In this document: positions 1 to 12,087 of the stretch, in pieces
Position numbering within the stretch: position 1 is the first letter of the stretch
Layout of the letters: each line of letters begins with the position of its first letter
Source of the DNA: Breviolum minutum Mf 1.05b.01
Lineage: Eukaryota > Sar > Dinophyceae > Suessiales > Symbiodiniaceae
Direction: 5' to 3'
DNA length: 64,000 bases
NCBI GenBank assembly: GCA_000507305.1
Contig: DF239288.1
Span: 173,946-237,945, forward strand
Notes under the pieces: model-generated
What the model was told of the DNA's origin: nothing
Databases searched by the model: none
What the model saw: the letters and a program-made list of their open reading frames with translations, nothing else
Program-made: the position numbers and the translations under genes

Positions 1-1040
1 GTTGCATTTTTAGACGTAGGATATGTTATGATTTCATACGATTTCATATTGCAATTTGTGTCACCTCGGGAAATACTCGAGTCTAGAATTCCCAATGCTG
101 TAGGTTTCTGGAAGGCACATGAATGACACTTTTGCACTGGCAAAGGTGAGAATGTTGTGCATTGACCGAGGGCCTTGGGAAAATGTCTTTGCAGCTTTGT
201 GCAAACGAATGTAGTGAGGAAGCCGATTCACGGCAACTATTCATTAGGACTTTGCCAGAAACTCGTGGCAAACATGACAGGCAAGCCCAGCCAGACCCCG
301 CGGGCAGACTCAAAGCCTAGGCCAAAAGCCAAGTGGGACAGTGCAAGTCGTCCACCTGCTATAAGATCTTGAAAATCTTGAAACCTATGGCCTATGCCAG
401 ATTGATGCATCATGACACAACTAAATGTAAGGCCTCCATCAAAACTTCGGCCTCATCCAGCCTTCCAGGCTGGACAGTTCATGTTCTGTTCGAATGTTTC
501 ATTCTTCAACGCTTGTCATTTTTGCATAAGAAGTTCCACATCGAGGTGATTCTGGCAAGCGAGGAACAGATGGAAGCCGCCTTGCGCGCATGTCCAGTGG
601 CAACAGCCGAGGCCAAGTGCAGTGCGATTAGAAGAGCACACTGAGAGTCCAAGATAGTTCGAGTACACTCCAGTAAAGTTCGATCAATTTGTGGTCAGGT
701 GATTTTCATTCGTAGCATTTAGAACGCTATAGGACGTGGTGGGATGTAAATACCCCGAGGCAATAGCCATGATTTGAACTCATACTGGAACATGATCTTA
801 TTGACATAATATTGACATAGTTTGTTTTGACTGGCCTTTGATCCGTGCACTCACAGGCCAATCACGGGGTCCTCCTTCTGGAGTTTTTCGGCGTCACTGC
901 CCAGGCTAGACCTCAAGCCTGCTTCCAATCAACTTCTGACATCTTTGGGAAAGTGTTGGCAAAGTTTGTACATGTTTTGCCTCATGTGTTTAGCTCAGTG
1001 TTTGATGTGAGCTTATTCGGGGCTTATTCTCTCTCTCCTT
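1..1040 (+). other. Left edge; possible upstream exon at 505-643
   Basis: Mostly intron-like or intergenic sequence. One stretch at about 505-643 reads on the + strand as a plausible coding piece (FHIEVILASEEQMEAALRAC, then an alanine/lysine-rich stretch) and ends at a stop at 642-644. It may be an early exon of the fibronectin-like gene that follows, or the end of a gene lying to the left. No domain is recognisable. Nothing else in the first kilobase can be supported. Confidence 0.3.
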
Positions 1041-1044
1041 GCAG

Positions 1045-4000
1045 GAAGTGTTGTCCACTTACAATGTGCAGATAACAGAGCAACCATGCTGGATACCCGG
1101 CATCTCCAAAGATACATTTGTCCAAAAGACATGTTGACTTCAGTCGCCGAGGTGACAAACCCGAGAAACCTGAAGTGAAAGGTCGCCAGAGATCAAAGTC
1201 GAGCACTCCACGAACACCACGGGAGGTCGGATGAAGTGTGAGGATATGTCAGGATATTTTAGCTGCAAAGTGGAGCAACTGCTTTGGTCTTCTTTGGTTG
1301 AGATTTTGGTGCGTTTCGATATTTTCTTTCAAGTTATGTATTGCATATTTTTGCGAGAACTGTCAATGCGTCAATGCTTTGCAGTTTGGGGTTGCTTTGT
1401 CAGGAGAAAGCGAAAAGTGTGAAACGTAGTGGATCAGGTTCAGTGGCTTCAGTTACATCAGAACGATCTGAATGTGACAGCGACGGCTGGGTTACTGCTA
1501 CTTGCTGGGTGGTACCTGGAAGGAGGGGTTGTGGGGGAACAATGGGTCGTATTTTGTCAGCTGTTATGTAATTCAAGGATTCAAGGTCTTTGATCTTTAT
1601 TTTTGGTTCTTGTAAAGGAGAGGCTGATGGTTGAACGATTTTTTGTGAGGGTCCTTCTTCGCTACGTGCCTCCTGAGGAGAAACGAGATGAATGGACCTA
1701 CGTGCTCATCCTTGTTAGCTTTGGCACTTCCAGCTTCTGCAAATTTCAACTTTGCAACCTGTCGGCAATGCCGCCTCCAGTACAAGTCTCACGACTGGGT
1801 GAAGTGGGGTTTAGCAGTGCGGAAGGATCCTGCTAGTTGGCTGGGCCAGGTTTCTATGCCATTGTTGCTGGGATTGGAAAAGCCCTCACTGATGTGCAGT
1901 GTAGAACGTGCAGGGCCGGAGGGTTCTTCTCACAAGTTGATTCTACATTGGTCCGTAAAGGAGGACAGCAACAAGTTCTTGTTGCGGGTGGGCAGTGTGC
2001 TTTGGCAGTACCGCTGGCGTTGGTGTCATGTCGTCAGCCCATGGATGTTGGGAAGTATCAAGAAAACCAGCCCTGTGGAATGGGGTAACTATATCTCGGC
2101 CCCTTTACTTGGTGAATGGTCTGCTGGAACAAATGGAACCTTGGAAGTATCTCTGAGATATACTGCGAATCCACATGCTTCACTGGAAATGTCCACATTG
2201 AACATTGCATCATCAGAATGGAGCGATTGGAGTGACAGCACGGGTCCAGTAGCCTTCGGCCTTTCTCATCCAGAGCCTGGCAACCAGGAAGTGGAAGTGT
2301 ATTTCGAAGAAGATCCTTGTAGGGCGAACGTAAAATGGCGCAGTTTTGTAGCTGAAGCACATTATCGCTTGGAGTACCGGTTGCGGCTGAGACAAAGTGA
2401 TGAAGAGAAACTGCCTTGGAAACTGGTTGCTTGGCGAGAGGCTACCACTGACACACAGGAGTTCACACAGAAGCTGGTCGGCTTGATGATGCTCGGCTGC
2501 GAGAAAAAACACCGTCGGGCGATTTTGAGAGTATGTTCACACTCTCTCGGCCACAGGTCTGTAGTTTACAGTTAGTGTCAGTGTGGCATAGGAAATCCTG
2601 CAGACTGAAGGCATTCGAGGCATGAAGATATTGATTAGCATGTTGAAGGCACCGCCGGATCAACGATAACACTGATAACACTTGTGTTTTGATTTTGATA
2701 CTTTGACATATTTTGATGATGTTGACACTTGCAGGGCGGGTCACTTCTACACGTTGCGTGTGCAAGCCCGCTATGCTGGTGGTGATGGTTCCGGTGGAGG
2801 TTGGTCCACAGATCTGACAAAGACCTTCCAAACTCCGTCCTCCTGGCCCGACGATTCTCCCACGCTCTGTGCACCTGAACTAGTGCCAGAGCCGGCTGGT
2901 TGGGCCACTCGAAAAGGCGTGGCCACACAGGTGGGCCTTTTGTGTTGGGAACAGGACCTGTCAGCAAATCATTTGATATGAAGGCACGTGAATCAAACTC
3001 GATGAGTTTTAAGCGCTAGTTGCATTGAAAGTGCCCTTGTAGGTGACCCGGCGCTTCGCTTTGCTTCCAGACGACCCAGACGTAGAACTGGAGTGGTCCA
3101 TTCCAGGCCATGCCGAGTAAAGAATGGATGTGTCGAGATGCTTCTAATGCCTTTAACATGCATTGCCGAATGATGCAAAATGAATCTGAAATCCTTAGCA
3201 GGCCAACGTTGGGAAAAGCTCTCATTCAGCGCTCTGGATGGCATTGCCTCTTTCGATGTTATGAAACTACAGTACAGGTAGGGCTCCAAGACACGTTGGG
3301 ACCTTTGAGCATTTGAACAGCTTAGCCTCGAGAATTTCAACATGTTTCGACAGGAGTTCCACGTTCTACTTTTCCTGCCCAAGATATCCAACACAATCAT
3401 AAGCCCTATGAGTCACTGTGTCGTGGGCTGACCCAAGCGATGCAAGCACCATGCATGCACAAGGCTTGGGAAGAATGCTGACGCGCTGATCCGTTGGACT
3501 TCACATGGCAAACTAGGGGAGATTGCCTGGACAAATACCGGAATGGAGGTGGGAATCCGCTGAGATTGCGTTTTCTTTTTTGATATTTTCTGGGCATTTC
3601 AAGCAGTGCACTCAAGCTTTTGCATTTTCTGACGATTTTTGATGCTTTACGCTTCAACGTCAGAGAACATCGACGGGATTTACTAGAGTTACTATGAGTT
3701 GCTATATAGCTCCTTAGCTCTGCTGTAGCGCAGGTCCCCTGCCTCAGCCGAGTTGAGCTACGTGACAGTGGTGCCGTGGAGGTGTGGTTCGACACCACAA
3801 AGGCAGGGCATGGCATGAGTTTTTTTGCTTTGAAATTGGAAGAGAATCTGATAGACTGATAATATTTGATAATAGTGAATCATCATTCCCTGTACCTCGA
3901 TGTGGATGTGTCAGATTGTGGGTGCCTATGCTTGTGTAGTTTGTGTTATTTTTGTTTTTGCTGTCTGCTTGTTTTGCGCTTCCTGGTAGCATTTTGCCTT

Positions 4001-7000
4001 CCCCCTTGTCTTTGCACTGACGTTTCGTGTGTCTAGCAAAGCTGCCTTGTGAGGCTGCATCCTTCTTTCAGATCCGTTGTGAGGCACCTTGGGTTCGATG
4101 GCTTCCGGCCTTTCTACGGAAAGGTACGCACTAAATGTACTTTGTCTATAAAAATCATACTAGAATACTAATACTAGAATCAAAAAATCCACCAAGAACC
4201 AAGAACCAAGGTTTTTTGATTGAACATCAAGTCAATATGATTTGTCGAATCCTTGACGCTCAGTGAAAGTTGGAGATACCCAGGAGGCGAATGGAGAAGT
4301 GGATTTCCCTCCTGTGGCAATCCAGCCGGGAAGGCTGGTAGCACATGACTTGGAAATAGATTTTGACTCCGTAGCAGTGACATCAACTACGAGATTTTAC
4401 TTTCCTGATGCCTTTCTGATACGTCATGGATGATGTTCGATGTCAGATTTGTTTGGTCTTACTTTGTCAGGGATCAGGTTAAGTTCCTCCTGGGTCCTAC
4501 AAAGCTTTCTCAGATTTCAGGTGCGCAGACCCAGAGAGTGGATACTTTCGATATCTTCCGATCCTCTGTGCATTCCCGATCATTCCAGAACCAGGAACCA
4601 ACATGAACTAACAATGGTCCCTCCCAATGTGGGACGATGATGGTCCCTACCCAGGTCGCAGCTTTCGTTTACGCTTGGGTCGCGAACATTCTTGGTCACC
4701 TTGGTCTCCAGTACTGTCTGCAACGGCACCACCCTTGCCGGGGCCAAGACCCAACAGTCTCAGAACCAGCACCATGGCTGTGACAATGATCCAGTGTAAG
4801 GGAATCTTCCGGCTCGTGACACGTGGCATGTTGTGACATGTTATGCACATAGCTTTTGGATAACAAAGGCACCTACCTGGCTACAGCTGTTGATGGCTAC
4901 TCCAATGAGTTTGACGAGATGGTGGCCGCGACATCCAAGGGTACAACTATGAAGCTATCCTGGGAAGGTTTCACAGCGTCTGACAGTCTGGGCTCCCAAA
5001 GTCGTGACACTTCGTGACAAAGAAGTCGTGTCGGAGGTGATCTGATCGTGTTGCTAGCAACTTTGGTCCGTTTGGTCAGGTGATCCAGTCAGCTACCATC
5101 TGAAGTTAAAGCCCCAAGTTCCCAGCTCCGAGGCGGAAAGTGACATGTTTCTTTCATGTTTCATCAGTGCATCATGTTTCGAGCACTTTCAGAATTGATG
5201 ACATGATTTTATGTGATTTTATGTGATGTTCTTAACTGTTTTTATTGCATTTCGATCATTTTGCAGGTCTTTTTGGACACCAGATCATGTACAGTTTCCA
5301 CCCACCTGGGATTGCAGCAGTGCGAGACGGTGCTGCGGCAACTGATGCCAAACACAGAGTGCCTTGGCACAATTTCTTGCAATCGGCTCTTTTCGCGCAA
5401 ATCATTGAATGCTTCCGAGGTACACAGCTACCTTACGAGCAGATGGCGATGAAGTATGTTTATCCACCACTTTTGAAACAGGACTCTGGGGACTCTGGAC
5501 CTTTGGGATGGAATTATGAGTCGATTTTTATTGGCGTTGGATGCACTCCCGAGGAGATTGGACCAGCACATGCCTACGGCCACTGATGCCACCACAACGG
5601 ATAGTTGTGAAGGTCGAGCAAGCACCTCCAAGGCTCATGTAGTTTCGGATGTAAAACCGATGAGAGAAACAAAAGGGAGGAACAGAAACAAAAGGGAGGA
5701 ACACTGAGATATCTTAATGTGAATATGACACAAGTTCTCAGCTTGTCAGCTGTCAGGAACGTCTCCTTCCAGAAGTTTGGGATCTTGCTTGATCCGCGCA
5801 TGGCGTTGAAGGCGCGGCTTAGTGACATTTAGTGACTAGTGCTTGCGGATGCTTGCCAGTTGCCATTGCATGCCATTTGCAAATCAAAGCGAAATCACGT
5901 CAACGCAGGGTCCACAAGATCAGATCTACCAGCTCCAGTGGCGACCTTTGAATGGCCCATGGCATCCCATTAGCTCTTTGGAGGCAGGTCAAGATGTAAC
6001 TACGATGTAACGACGTACCTTGCAGTTTTGAATGACTGACAGGTATCACCGGTATCAAAGGTCCAGGACACACTGGAGCTGGAGCAGGAACTCTTGGAGG
6101 TGGGATATTTGTTTCTCGCAATTGGATTTTGGAATTTGTAAGCATTTGTGTAGTCATAGTCGAGCTTGGTAGGCAGAGTGGCTCATGGCAGACATGAACG
6201 GGCCAATCCCTCATCGTGTGCAACTCCGAATGGCTTTGCAGGCTTGGTAGTGGGACATCAGATCCCAAACAGACCGGCAGCTGAAGTCATGTCAATGTCC
6301 ATTTGTCATCATTTGTCCATACATTCACAATAAGTATATAATGTGTGTTTATTTTTATTGTTCTATTTTATATGTTTATCCATTAAGTTTTCATGTATAG
6401 AGGTATCAGTACAAGCTGCTTCAAATTGATCACTGATCCTTATCCTCCTATTCGATTGCGATATTGCATCGTTTTGGACAGATATGATATGACTCAACAG
6501 TCATGTCAATGCCCAGGACCCAGTGGCCAGAGTTCTCCTTCCGGAACGCTTGTGGTTCTCAGAAGCCTCCATACCATTGACTTGTGGCTTTGACCAGCCT
6601 GACGTCATCAGTCCTAAATTGACCTGGTCCAATCAGCAGTTGCTGGTGGAGATAAGCTTGAGCCAATGGACACAAGATCTCCTGGCTGAGAAGTATGTAA
6701 CTCAATTCCAAGTGCGATTTCAAGGTGATGAAGGTGACATTTTCTATTCAGATCCATCTCCTGTTTCTGCTTTGTCACATGTAAATCGGCAGAGTCCTGT
6801 GACTTTCTTCGTTTCCATCCTATCCTTACCCTTCCGGGGTAACTGCCACTACACAGCTTCTTTGCGGGTTGGGGAGGATGGCCTTTGGTCCAACTGGAGT
6901 GATTGGGGATCTGGCATGTCCACCAGCCTCCCACAGATTTGGTCCAAGGATAAGCTGATTACAGCGACAAAACCCATGAATTGTAAGGTGAAGTTGGATT

Positions 7001-7912
7001 GGTTGCAACTTTGTTGTGATTTGGGCGCCATCCCGGTGGAGTGTACGGTGACCATGAGAGCCATCAATGAGATGAATACAGATCAAGACAATCATCATGA
7101 CTATGAAAGGCTGATTGCTATGACCAGCTGCACTGCTCAAAGCCCACAGATGGCGCTTGGACCCTTCCGAGACAGACTTGAAGTGGCCATCAACGGATTT
7201 GACCCAGGTGCCACATATCAGTTCATTCTCCATGCACGGCCTCACTTGCCCGTTCTCGGTAGATCTTCCACTGCCGAAACGTTGTTGAAAATGGAATTCC
7301 AAGAGGTTGCTCGATCTGAAGTCTTTCAGTGGCCTTCACAACTCTCAGAGGAGTGGTCATGCATGGTGAATTGGTCTTTGCCAGTTCCCAGGTCCGTCGT
7401 TTCTGGTTAAGGGTGTGAAATTGCTGCCATGCAATTACATTGTTTCCTGCATTACATTGTATTATTCCTACATGACGTTGCAGTGCATTCTATTACATTG
7501 CGTTGCATTATCTTAAAACATATGTAAGGTGTTGCTATAGGGCACGCTGCTGTGGGGCAAGATGCTGTGTGGGTCTATCTACAGTGTATTGTTTTCCCAC
7601 CCTTTTACTCAAGTAATCTTTGGGGCAGGAACGGCATCCCTGCCAAAAGTCCCTACCAGTACTATTGAGGATTATGGGACACAAAATAACTTTGCCCGGG
7701 TTGACAGGCAAGTGCTGATTCCAGATGATGGAGAGCTGGAGGACAGCAGCCGTCGCTGGCAGGGACGCGCTGTGTTGTTGGCATGGCCACAGGATTCTGA
7801 ACGACTGCAATTGGAGGTGAGAGAAGATAGCCAATACACTCACCAGGTGTGGGATAGAAAAAACTGCTTTTCGGATCATAAAAACCATGAGTCTTTTCCA
7901 GAGTTAGAGTGG

Positions 7913-7970
<58 letters not shown>

Positions 7971-9797
7971 GGTGGTGGTGGTGGTGGTGGTGGTGGTGGT
8001 GGTGGTGGTTGTGGTTGTGGTTGTTGCTGTTGGAGTTTACTCCAAGCAGAAAGTGTTGACTTGGACGGCAAGGGTCAAAATTTTCAAGGACAATCAAGAC
8101 ATGTCTCCAGAAACGCATCAAAAATTCAAAGCAGGTGTTTGGTTGGCAGCCTTGTCAATCTGTCCACATCCGCCTTGCCAATTTGGACTTCATGGCTGCC
8201 TGTGATTTGCCCAGCGACGTGGTGCGCTTCCGCTGGCGTGCAGCGTCATCCACTTCAGGGCCATGCAGCGATGCATGCATCGCTCAGGTGCCGTCGCCCA
8301 TGGTCACAGCGGAGCTGATTGCAGGACGAGGGCCACGGCTGCGACTAAAGGCAGTGGCCACGGGTCGTGAGGACAGCGCAGCGACCCACGTGACCTTCGC
8401 ACGTCTTCGGTACAAAGTCGTAGGTGGAACTTGGAAAAATCTAGTGCCAAAAACTTTAGGAACTGCCAAGGTGAACAACTTTTGTATGGAAGTTGGGGAA
8501 GAGCATGGGCTGGAAGTTGGGAAAACATATATTTTCTCCATGCAATTCTTGGCACCAAAGCGTCGTTCTCAGTGGTCAGCAGAGACCGCACCCATCACCC
8601 TGCAACCTCCCAAGCTTCCGGTAATCGATGCAAAACTATTGATCACTGCAAAGCGTACCACTTCAGTCATCATTTCCTGGCCCGAACTACAAGTGCCACC
8701 CATTTTTGCTGCTTCAACATCAGTGCTGGAGTTTCGCTTGGATCTCTATGAGATCTCTGATGGCATGCCTCCAGAGCATCGGACTTCTATCTTAGTGGAA
8801 GCTGATGGTGCGGCTGCCCCTACTGAGGCGGGGAAGCTAGAAATCTGAGGCACTGATGATGACATCAAATGGAGCATCAAATGACCTTGATGAGCTAACA
8901 CAAGGAAACCACATATTCCCAAACACGATTCCTACATATTCCTAGTGTAGTGAGACACCTTAAAAGGATCAGTTCAGGATGTGAAGGCAAGGCGACGCAT
9001 GATTTGGATTTGCATTTGATCGATCCGAATCGATTTCGCAAAGGCTAAAGTCTTCAACCTTTGGCCGGCCACTGAATACTCTGTCGAGCTCTTTCTTCGT
9101 TGTGTTCACGCCGGAGTTCGCAGGCCATGGGCGTTTCCACTTTAAAAGTAAAGTTTCGTATCCTTGTGGCTTCTCCCTTGCCAGCTAGAATGTCAAATAA
9201 AATCTGCTGTTGTCCGGGTGAAAAAATCAACATGCGATATAATATAATTAATTGTGATTGTCATTGTTGATTATGGATGGCTGGATAATTTGATGATATG
9301 AATGTTGAATGATGTATGACGACCCATGCCGACCCTCCCTAGGTGGCATCCAACCGGCCTCACGTCCAACTTCATCACCCCGGCAGATGGTTAATCACTG
9401 CGTCACTTGATGGCTGTTGTGAGCCCATTAGTCCTGATCGAGTTAGTGGCAGCACATAATGATCTCGGTTGGAAAGGGTTCCAGTTCCTCCAGACGCAGC
9501 ATTGCAGGTGAAGAGAAGATGCAGGACATAAAACCCCAAAGCATTCCAGCTCCCAAAGAGGTGCACATTCCAATAACTTCCACGCAACCATGTCACAGGT
9601 GCATGTCACCTATACAGCCTTTTGAGCATCTTTGCTCGTCGTTGTCCAAAGTGACGATGTTGATCATTCTGGTTCTTTGTCATCAGTCAGCTGGGGCCTC
9701 TCAGACACGCAGGGTGCCTTCTCAGAATGCCGGGATGGAAAATGCAAGATTTGCAGGCACTTCAGCTACGGGAAATCACAACATCCAAAAAGTAAAT
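1045..9797 (+). CDS. Intron-rich fibronectin type III-like repeat protein with WSxWS motifs
   Basis: I see a series of + strand exons that together read as tandem fibronectin III-like beta-sandwich domains. Clear exons are about 1411-1540, 1690-2530, 2735-2935, 3071-3114, 4069-4123, 4600-4795, 4855-4970, 5089-5140, 5266-5420, 5907-5990, 6517-7390, 7629-7816, 8131-8830, 9040-9165 and 9680-9797. Domain hallmarks include EWSDWSDSTGP (2217), HSWSPWSPV (4689), GLWSNWSDWG (6881) and RSQWSAETAP (8563), plus the usual beta-strand pattern of a proline, a tyrosine and alternating hydrophobics (for example WPATEYSVELFLR near 9065). WSxWS-type motifs occur in cytokine-receptor-like FN3 domains; here they suggest an adhesion or surface-recognition role, which is inference. 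No membrane helix was found in the exons read. The true start and last exon are uncertain, and 1045-1400 is only weakly coding. The 9680-9797 exon holds a cysteine cluster (CRDGKCKICRHF) and ends at TAA. Confidence 0.7.
7911..8031. repeat. (GTT)n/(GTG)n compound trinucleotide microsatellite
   Basis: An uninterrupted run of TTG triplets is followed by a run of GTG triplets, ending in mixed GTT/GTG. It lies in an intron of the fibronectin-like gene, between the exons ending near 7816 and starting near 8131. It produces meaningless poly-V/poly-N/poly-H open frames on both strands, which should not be called as genes. Confidence 0.97.
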
Positions 9798-9826
9798 AAA
9801 TGGATTTGGGATGAGTCTAGCTTGTA

Positions 9827-10903
9827 ATGGTGAGTGTGTTTCGCACTTTTTGCAGTCCTACTTTTCTCGTGCTTTACACACGGTGTGGCTCAAACGAAAT
9901 GTGGTCCCAGTCGCATTTTGCAGCAGCTTCTTTCCGCTTGGTGGAAAATATGCTGAAGTTTTTTCGCATTTCACGCATCAACTCTTTTGGACTCCGGGTT
10001 CCAACAACGAACACTTACTTCGGTGTGAGGGCTGTGCTATGCATTGCAAGAGCTCATTATGATTATCAGGCTGTTCCAATGAGTCAGGTCAATGAAAAGG
10101 GTTTGTTCCCATCAGTGGTAGTTTCAGTGCTAGCAGCAAGTGTTGCTTTCACAGTCTTCTCCACAAAGTTGGATGTGACCACAAACAAGATCTCTGGCAA
10201 GGAAGCCGAACAGTACCTGACAAATATGCTGCGGAAGGCCCATAGGAATGGAATAGAGACGCAAGTCCGGATGAAAGCACAAGATGGTTCGATTCGAGTA
10301 GTGGACGTTTGGGACAAGGAATGCGACGAAATATGCGAGGTAAAAGTGGGCAAGCTGAACAAATCTAAAAAACTTGCTAGGCAGGTCGCCAAAGATTTGT
10401 TTTTGAGGGACCAATATGGCTACAAACCGCAAATACATTTTTTCAAGTCGCCTGCCACTGGTTTGGTTGGACCAAGCCAAAGCTGCGCAGAGTTTCTAAA
10501 GGACAACGAGATCACCATGCATGTGCACAACCATACAGCAAGCGAGAGCTCAGACAATTGTTGCGCTTGCAAAGGCTTGACAGAACTTGTACATGCTGGT
10601 GCTGCAGATGGTGCAGAGCCAACAGCAGCCACGAACGCCCATGCCACACCAGAAAAGTCTATTGCTGTATGTTTTGCGGGAGCTGTCAATTTGGTAGTAG
10701 CTTTGATCACCCTGGCACTGGCCCTGGAGTCTGCAAGCAAGCTGAAGAAGATGGAAGACCAATTGCCCGAATTGAAGAAGGAAGCTGCAGAACTGCTAAG
10801 TTTAATGCACGAATTCTCTTTATTGTTGCAGCAAGAGCTAGACCTTCACGTGCCGCGAGTGCCAAGCACATTTGAGGAAAAACCATCTGCCGCAAGCACC
10901 TGA
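9827..10903 (+). CDS. Membrane-anchored protein with a polymorphic-toxin-type restriction-endonuclease-like domain
   Basis: This is a single open frame of 358 codons. Met85 (10079) is the more attractive start, because a tttttgcag acceptor lies just inside the longer frame and Met85 directly precedes a hydrophobic helix. In full-frame numbering, residues 93-112 form a membrane helix. Residues about 124-230 hold a domain with GKEAEQYL, then VVDVWD (Asp160), then EVKVG (Glu171, Lys173), then KSPATGLVGPS (207-217). The spacing and motifs match the D...ExK nuclease-like domains found at the C-termini of bacterial contact-dependent or polymorphic secretion effectors. A second helix spans about 280-302, followed by a charged coiled coil (302-345). 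With helices on both sides, the domain sits in a loop, possibly lumenal or cytosolic. No bacterial delivery domain or immunity gene is visible. The family call rests on motif recognition. Activity is not implied, and the gene could be an acquired domain reused for another job. Confidence 0.6.
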   Translation: MVSVFRTFCSPTFLVLYTRCGSNEMWSQSHFAAASFRLVENMLKFFRISRINSFGLRVPTTNTYFGVRAVLCIARAHYDYQAVPMSQVNEKGLFPSVVVSVLAASVAFTVFSTKLDVTTNKISGKEAEQYLTNMLRKAHRNGIETQVRMKAQDGSIRVVDVWDKECDEICEVKVGKLNKSKKLARQVAKDLFLRDQYGYKPQIHFFKSPATGLVGPSQSCAEFLKDNEITMHVHNHTASESSDNCCACKGLTELVHAGAADGAEPTAATNAHATPEKSIAVCFAGAVNLVVALITLALALESASKLKKMEDQLPELKKEAAELLSLMHEFSLLLQQELDLHVPRVPSTFEEKPSAAST

Positions 10904-12087
10904 TTGTGGCTTTCTATTAGGGCAGGCAGCAAGTGAAGTCAAGGAGTAAGACACCTGGCCTCATCATTGATACGCCTGATGTGGCTTATGTTGGCAAATG
11001 TGTGGCGGGCAGTTAGTGATTGAGTCATTGAGGGATATGAATGTGGAACACGAAAGCTTCGGAGAAATACAAAGGAAGCAAAAACAGTTGAATAAAACCG
11101 TGGAGAGCTTGGAAGACCGCTCTCGGGCCTCGGGCATTCGCTTGAAAAGGCCCCTGATTTGATGCAGAAAGCTCCGTTTTGGATTGCGGAGCTGGGGCTG
11201 CATTGGGTGCCGCTGGCATGACGGGTGACCATCGACCACTGATACACCATGATTTTCCACGACAAAGCCCAAAATGAAGGAGAAGTAATTTAGAGATGAC
11301 TTCCACAGTGCATCCATTGATGGGTTAGTCGGTTAGTCACATTGACTGCATATCCGCACAAGCTTTTGGAAATGGCCCCCCAATGTTTGAGGTCGGGATT
11401 GGATTCTCCAAAATTTGCCACTTCGAAGCCGTATCATTGATGCTGCCAGTACAGCCATCCAAAACGTTCTCAGCGGATCCAATCTGGTTTCATAATCTAA
11501 ATCTAGATTCTCCTAATTTATTTCGGTGACTGCTTGAGCATCGACCTGACACAAAACATGAGCACTCGTGTGAAGGCCCATTTAAATCAAAGTCGTTCAG
11601 AAGCTTGCATAAATCAAATTTCACTGAAACCAAGCTGCTGCAAGAGAGTACTGAGCCAAATCCAAACCTCCACAGACAAGATCAAACACATCAAAACTCC
11701 TGAGATGTCAAAACAGTGGTTTGGTGACGGATGCCAAGTTTCGGCGATACTCCAACCCTTTTGTGTTGACGCTCAGCCAAGTGGATCAATTCCTACCAGC
11801 CAACAGCAAACAGATGGCCAGTCAGGGCATCCTAAGAATACCAAACAGCCAAAGGTAGTAGAGTCGGCAGCTTTTCAGATCTTACATGATGACGCAACTC
11901 GAATATGAGAATCTCATTGTTTATAAGTTTATATCAGTTGAATTTAATATATAATAATACTGTAGTATGTTCATGTATCTTCCACAATGTTATGTTCTTG
12001 TTGCCACCCACGCCCCAAACAACCACAAGTCAAAATACAGTCACCGTGGATGTTGGCGACTGACTTTCAGCATCAAACATTACTCCG
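10904..12087. other. Intergenic stretch, no supported gene
   Basis: The sequence is A+T-richer than the flanking exons, with stops in all frames. An open frame of 124 codons at 11534-11908 (+) has biased but low-complexity composition (Lys, Ser, Gln), no domain and no acceptor-flanked exon look, and I do not call it. The block separates the nuclease-like gene from the coiled-coil gene that starts near 12088. Confidence 0.6.

Noticed and set aside
7909-8205. Long poly-Val/Asn/His frames on both strands
   Set aside because: Pure products of the GTT/GTG microsatellite.
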